From positions 1 through 35,719 of the forward strand of contig NZ_SMOA01000044.1 in assembly GCF_004353985.1 (NCBI RefSeq): DNA of 35,719 nt, written 5' to 3'. The notes under the pieces are model-generated. The model did not search any database, had not been told where the DNA came from, and saw only the letters and a list, made by a program, of their open reading frames with translations. The position numbers and the translations under genes were made by a program. How positions within the stretch are numbered: position 1 is the stretch's first letter; each line of letters begins with the position of its first letter. Source of the DNA: Paracraurococcus ruber (GTDB lineage: Bacteria > Pseudomonadota > Alphaproteobacteria > Acetobacterales > Acetobacteraceae). This document shows, piece by piece, positions 32,701 to 35,719 of this stretch.

Positions 32701-33133
32701 CGTCGGTCGCGGTCCCTTGGCCGAGGTCGATGGTCACGCCCTGCTGGGCGCTGCCGTAGTCCGCCTGGTTGAGCGAGTTGGAGGCGCCGTCGATGCTGTC
32801 CGTGCCTGGGCCGCCCAGCAGGGCGATCAGGCTGGTCGGCGCGCTGAACCCCTTGAGGCTGTCATTGCCCTGGGTGCCGATGATGAGGCGGATGCCGCTG
32901 AAGGTATCGGTGCCGATGTCCTTCTTGGTCACCGTGCCGCCGAAGGCGCTGGTGAAGGTGGCGGTGATGGGGTTGGCCGCGCCGAAGCCGCTGTAGTCGA
33001 GGCTGTCGAACTGGCTGGTTCCGGGGCCGGACCCGCCGGCGATCGAATCGCTGTCGCCGCTGCCGACGAAGGCATCCGAATCCGGCGTGCCGGAGAGCGT
33101 ATCCTTATTGGGTGTGCCGGGGATCCTCGCCAT
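29789..33133 (-). CDS. Large extracellular-type protein: beta-roll-like (RTX-related) repeats plus six FG-GAP/VCBS repeats
   Basis: This 1114-residue protein has no Sec signal peptide. It begins MARIPGTPNKDTLSGTPDSDAF, already repeat-like. Residues 1 to about 800 are Asn/Asp/Gly-rich units of the type GxxGNDTLxG, including GAGGNDTIYGF, GTPGDDTLSGGPGDNLLDG and GRGGLDTIDGRGGRDT, as in calcium-binding beta-rolls secreted by type I systems. From about 828 to the end are six repeats of about 46 residues with the pattern D-x-D/T-G-x-G-x-A-D-L-L-W-R-N-x-D-G-T (FG-GAP/VCBS type, calcium-binding beta-propeller blades). The protein stops straight after a blade (NPGTDWTIA), without a separate secretion tail. 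ggagga precedes the ATG. A cell-surface or matrix protein is likely. No type I secretion genes are nearby. Confidence 0.88.
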   Translation of the reverse strand: MARIPGTPNKDTLSGTPDSDAFVGSGDSDSIAGGSGPGTSQFDSLDYSGFGAANPITATFTSAFGGTVTKKDIGTDTFSGIRLIIGTQGNDSLKGFSAPTSLIALLGGPGTDSIDGASNSLNQADYGSAQQGVTIDLGQGTATDGLGSTDRLTNVLRVKGSDFNDTITGGNASEIFSASRGNDGYNGGGGSNLLDYGSGFVPGPVTVTYGASGYSGTAQKSGSNGTDSFTNIRGILGSAENDTLIGSDDASAGLPFAVQLRGRLGNDFIDGRKSQLNQASYADSPNGVTVRLQTSLDADGNWFGSASDGNQVPGAATGTYYTDTLKNVVRAVGGAGNDTLIGSDASDRFDGSAGSDSMDGGLGFNTIDYGSLASGTTVGVAAGDTDPGLFGLGTALVAKSTGGADTVVNANEFRGTAGGDILIGYDGPYSYQGFRMRGAGGNDTIYGFKNTTNSADYSNATAAVTIDLQVSTDPWGNEWIGSASGDASVGTDTLISVQRVRASSFNDTIHGTQGDDVVDVFTGGSHVLYGRAGLNEVRFAVGTEVDVTIDLGTEASGSGFGGYRGTILKPGGVTDTLYDFYRAQGGAGDDAIYGTPGDDTLSGGPGDNLLDGRGGNNTYTARLFSGQSFQSQGAVIDLGDGAVGTATNPWGGTDSLRHIQNAVGSQFDDTLTGADIAGGGLSFIRGDGGNDLLQAPSWSANVMVSYASSLSGVRVDLALQKTLDDGWFGGQDTLVNIKAARGSAFDDSLLGSDRDEVFEGRGGLDTIDGRGGRDTAVFNAASADATWYKDAETGNWVFTSSDGQVDVLRDVEFVRFTDRTIALPDAVARQDLDGGGASDILWRATDGTLVAWATNGMAGSAAAIATVPSNWALAGVADLTGDGKADLLWRNADGTVVIWAMDGAVPVAVQPLDIIDPSWKVAALGDLDADGTADILWRNDDGTAVAWRMAGGQVVGGGALGNPGATWRVAALADTNADGRAEIVWRNANGTLLHWFTDDTNPPETTIIGNPGADWQVVGSGDYDRNGKADLVLRNDNGAVVIWSMDGGQVAGGGLVAAPGADWSVAGTGDYDGNGQADLLWRNADGTAVLWLFGSVGPDSVTVLGNPGTDWTIA

Positions 33134-33217
33134 GGCCTGTCCTCCGCCGCCGGCGGCCGCCGGTCCTGGATATGCGGGGAAAGGCTATCGGTCGAGACGG
33201 TTGCGAAACACTATCTC

Positions 33218-34270
33218 TCAGTTGCAAACCGCGGATGATCCCTCCACGAATAGTAGCAGGCACGCGCCGTAGCGCTGGGTGAAGCGCGCGTCGGCCCCGC
33301 CGCCATGCCCGGTCACCTCTGGCGGGCGGTCCAGCAGCAGCAGCCCGCCGACGCGGGGCGCCGCCAGGGTGCGGAACAGGCTGGCCCGCCGGTCCGGATC
33401 GGGGTCGAACTCGTCATCGGTGAAATTCGCCACCACCACCCGCGCCGCCGGGCTGCGGGCGCCGGCGATCACGCGCTGCAGGTCCTCCAGCGCCCAGGCC
33501 CAGGCCGGGCTGCCCCGGGCGCCATGGGCCGCCGGGGCGATCGCCACCACCGCATCCACCAGCCCGGGTTGGTCCAGCGCCTGCAGCGCGTTCCAGGCGC
33601 CGCGCGACTGGCCGCCGACGACGATCCGCGCATAGCCCTGCGCCCGCAGGGCCCGCAGCGCATCGCGCAGCCAGCCCGCGGCCGCCTCCGTCTCGTCCGT
33701 CAGCGGGTCCCGGTCGAAGCGCAGCACGTCGTAGCCGGCGTTGTTGAACACCCGCACATGCGGCTGCGGCTGGCTGCCGCGGCTGTCCTGCCCGCCGGCG
33801 GCGCGGCCATGCGCCCAGACATAGGCGCCGCGGCCGGCCTGCGGCCCGTGCCAGAGGAAGCGGTCATCCGTCACCAGCGACCAGCCCGGGCCGGACCGCA
33901 CCCGCGCCGCCTCGCGCGGTGGCGGCGCGCTTTCCCGCCCCGGCCAGACCACGGCCAGGTCGCGGGCATAGATGCGGCAGCCCCCGCCGCCCCAGGAGGC
34001 GCAGAGTTCCAGCGCCCGCGCCTCCGTCGTCGCCATGTCCGGCTGGGCGGCGGCCCAGCCCCAGGCGCCCTCGGGGCTCAGCGCGAAGGCGCGCGGCGTC
34101 GCCTGCTGCAGGAAATTGGCATAGTCCGCCCTGCCATCGGGGCCGAGATGCGGCACCGCCGCTGTGTCCAGCACGGCGGGGCGTGGCGGGGCGTCGGCGC
34201 GGGCGGCCAGGCTGCTGGCGAGGGCGGCGGCGACCGACAGGATAAAATACAGAAGTATGTGATATCCCAT
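33218..34270 (-). CDS. Exported alpha/beta hydrolase with N-terminal Cys-pair module
   Basis: The 350-residue product from ATG 34270 begins with a signal peptide, MGYHILLYFILSVAAALASSLAARADA. The early mature part (about 45-110) has FLQQATPRAFALSPEGAWGWAAAQ…ALELCASWGGGGCRIYARDLAVVW, a small two-Cys module (Cys90, Cys98) seen fused to other domains in alphaproteobacteria. The hydrolase domain follows, with the nucleophile elbow GGQSRGAWNAL (Ser222), an acid candidate in FTDDEFDPDP and a His candidate in VTGHGG. No substrate can be named; it looks like the dienelactone-hydrolase/peptidase-like branch. Codons 2-10 are AT-rich with rare codons (ATA, CTT), unlike the rest. No clear Shine-Dalgarno precedes the ATG, so the start is less certain. 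A further in-frame extension to 34399 has no coding character. Confidence 0.8.
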   Translation of the reverse strand: MGYHILLYFILSVAAALASSLAARADAPPRPAVLDTAAVPHLGPDGRADYANFLQQATPRAFALSPEGAWGWAAAQPDMATTEARALELCASWGGGGCRIYARDLAVVWPGRESAPPPREAARVRSGPGWSLVTDDRFLWHGPQAGRGAYVWAHGRAAGGQDSRGSQPQPHVRVFNNAGYDVLRFDRDPLTDETEAAAGWLRDALRALRAQGYARIVVGGQSRGAWNALQALDQPGLVDAVVAIAPAAHGARGSPAWAWALEDLQRVIAGARSPAARVVVANFTDDEFDPDPDRRASLFRTLAAPRVGGLLLLDRPPEVTGHGGGADARFTQRYGACLLLFVEGSSAVCN

Positions 34271-34272
34271 AA

Positions 34273-34289
34273 ATGTGAGGAAACCACAT
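34273..34289. promoter_or_regulatory. Inverted repeat ATGTG-N7-CACAT in the divergent hydrolase/argG region
   Basis: atgtg (34273-34277) and cacat (34285-34289) are exact reverse complements, seven bases apart, directly upstream of the hydrolase start. The surrounding 34240-34290 stretch is sharply AT-richer than the rest of the window. Both suggest a promoter/operator for one or both genes. No regulator can be named. Confidence 0.4.
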
Positions 34290-34410
34290 CGCCGGCGCCG
34301 TCCGCAACTGGCCTCTTGTCCAACCCGGCCCGGCACGGCAGGACAGCCCGGCCTGCCCGGGCCCCGGGGCCGCCGCCCCCTGCCTCCCCGGCCGACCAAG
34401 GATGTTTCCG

Positions 34411-35646
34411 ATGCGCGTGAAGGACGTGAAGAAGGTGGTGCTCGCCTACTCCGGCGGGCTCGACACCAGCGTCATCCTGAAATGGTTGCAAACCACCTAT
34501 GGCTGCGAGGTGGTGACCTTCACCGCCGATCTCGGCCAGGGGGAGGAGCTGGGCCCGGCGCGCGACAAGGCCCTGCTGCTGGGCATCAAGCCGGAGAACA
34601 TCTTCATCCGCGACCTGCGGGAGGAGTTCGTCAGGGACTTCGTCTTCCCGATGTTCCGGATGAATGCCCTGTATGAAGGGCAGTACCTGCTCGGCACCTC
34701 CATCGCCCGGCCGCTGATCGCGCAGGAGCAGATCCGCATCGCCGAGCAGGTCGGCGCCGATGCCGTCGCGCATGGCGCGACCGGCAAGGGCAACGACCAG
34801 GTCCGTTTCGAGATCGGCTACTACGCCCTGAAGCCGGAGGTGAAGGTCATCGCCCCCTGGCGCGAATGGGACCTGACCAGCCGCACCCGCCTGCTGGAGT
34901 TCGCCGAGGCGCACCAGATCCCGATCGCCAAGGACAAGCGCGGCGAGGCGCCCTTCAGCGTCGATGCCAACCTGCTGCACAGCTCCTCGGAAGGAAAGAT
35001 CCTGGAGGAACCCTGGGACGCGCCGGACGAGATGGTCTGGCAGCGCACCATCGCGCCCTGGGACGCGCCGGACACCCCCACCGAGATCACCATGGAGTTC
35101 GAGCGCGGCGACGCCGTCTCGATCAACGGCAAGCGGCTGTCGCCCGCCGCGCTGCTGACCGAGCTGAACGCGCTGGGCAAGGCCAACGGCATCGGCCGGC
35201 TGGACCTGGTGGAGAACCGCTTCGTCGGCATGAAGTCCCGCGGCTGCTACGAGACGCCGGGCGGCACCATCCTCTGGCAGGCGCACCGCGCGATCGAGAG
35301 CATCACGCTGGACCGGGAGGCGGCCCACCTCAAGGACTCGCTCATGCCGCGCTATGCCGAGCTGGTCTACAACGGCTTCTGGTTCAGCCCGGAACGCCGC
35401 ATGCTGCAGGCCATGGCCGATGAGAGCCAGAAGAGCGTCTCCGGCGAGGTGCGGATGAAGCTCTACAAGGGCAATGTCATCGTCACCGGCCGCCGCAGCC
35501 CGCACAGCCTCTACTCGATGAAGCACGTGACCTTCGAGGACGACCAGGGCGCCTACGACCAGTTCGACGCCCAGGGCTTCATCAAGCTGAACGCGCTGCG
35601 CCTCCGGCTCGGCGCCATGGCCGGCCGCAAGGCCGGCGCGCTGTAG
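34411..35646 (+). CDS. argG: Argininosuccinate synthase
   Basis: ArgG joins citrulline and aspartate using ATP to form argininosuccinate, the second-last step of arginine synthesis. The 411-residue protein is of the usual type I length. The ATP-pyrophosphatase P-loop is [10 protein letters not shown] (near the N-terminus), and further signatures are [27 protein letters not shown] and [10 protein letters not shown]. The last 40 residues carry the helix for tetramer contact. I prefer ATG 34411 ([16 protein letters not shown]) over 34402: agga lies eight bases upstream of the former but abuts the latter. No arginine-pathway neighbour is in the window. The remaining 73 bases to the window end show only gcccgg/ccgggc (35686-35700), a weak terminator candidate. 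Confidence 0.97.
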   Translation: MRVKDVKKVVLAYSGGLDTSVILKWLQTTYGCEVVTFTADLGQGEELGPARDKALLLGIKPENIFIRDLREEFVRDFVFPMFRMNALYEGQYLLGTSIARPLIAQEQIRIAEQVGADAVAHGATGKGNDQVRFEIGYYALKPEVKVIAPWREWDLTSRTRLLEFAEAHQIPIAKDKRGEAPFSVDANLLHSSSEGKILEEPWDAPDEMVWQRTIAPWDAPDTPTEITMEFERGDAVSINGKRLSPAALLTELNALGKANGIGRLDLVENRFVGMKSRGCYETPGGTILWQAHRAIESITLDREAAHLKDSLMPRYAELVYNGFWFSPERRMLQAMADESQKSVSGEVRMKLYKGNVIVTGRRSPHSLYSMKHVTFEDDQGAYDQFDAQGFIKLNALRLRLGAMAGRKAGAL

Positions 35647-35719
35647 CCGGCCCGGCCGCCGCCATGGCCCGCGCCGTGCCGACGCGCCCGGCATCCGGGC
35701 CTGCCGCCCGCGCCGCCGG

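Noticed and set aside
34402-34410. ATG three codons upstream for argG
   Set aside because: The only purine-rich site abuts this ATG but is well spaced for 34411, whose N-terminus matches the family.

Overview
The window is very G+C-rich (clearly around or above 70%) and nearly fully coded. Gene families and their combination (MmcB, an ScfR-type regulator opposite isocitrate lyase, PuuD urate hydroxylase, an EcfG-type stress promoter, flagellar stators) point to an aerobic, motile alphaproteobacterium. An Acetobacteraceae member of the Roseomonas type is my best guess, by inference. I see no rRNA, tRNA, CRISPR array, insertion sequence or prophage, so this looks like an ordinary chromosomal segment.

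Layout. 1-4500: a partial glycine-zipper lipoprotein, an Rrf2 regulator with a candidate self-operator, divergent mmcB (DNA repair), then two overlapping genes of unknown function. 4770-6660: flagellar stator genes in the order motB-motA on the minus strand. 6910-10510: binding protein and two permeases of a dipeptide/nickel-type ABC importer with no ATPase gene, followed by an exported SYLF protein. 11650-16790: a GH15 glycosidase and an ScfR/RamB-type regulator on the minus strand, divergent from aceA. Downstream of aceA is a 70-residue protein with an exactly duplicated DDGLVHSHGWA motif. 17070-18670: a translationally coupled dehydratase/DUF1345 pair. 19216-20511: a YflT-like stress protein with a long low-complexity tail, behind a perfect EcfG-type promoter. 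20848-25228: a complete family-1 ABC importer (binding protein, two permeases, ATPase), followed on the same strand by an Ldh-family dehydrogenase, an unknown gene, an NCS2 purine permease and PuuD. 29789-33133: a 1114-residue secreted-type protein of beta-roll-like and FG-GAP repeats. 33218-35646: an exported alpha/beta hydrolase divergent from argG.

How the genes work together. The clearest physiological units are glyoxylate-shunt control (scfR/aceA and possibly the HSHGW protein), uptake and oxidation of urate (NCS2 permease plus PuuD), and two nutrient importers. Each importer has a strong hairpin between the binding-protein gene and the first permease gene. The least explained items are the duplicated-motif small protein after aceA, the two-gene operon after mmcB, and several strong inverted repeats in the intergenic DNA.
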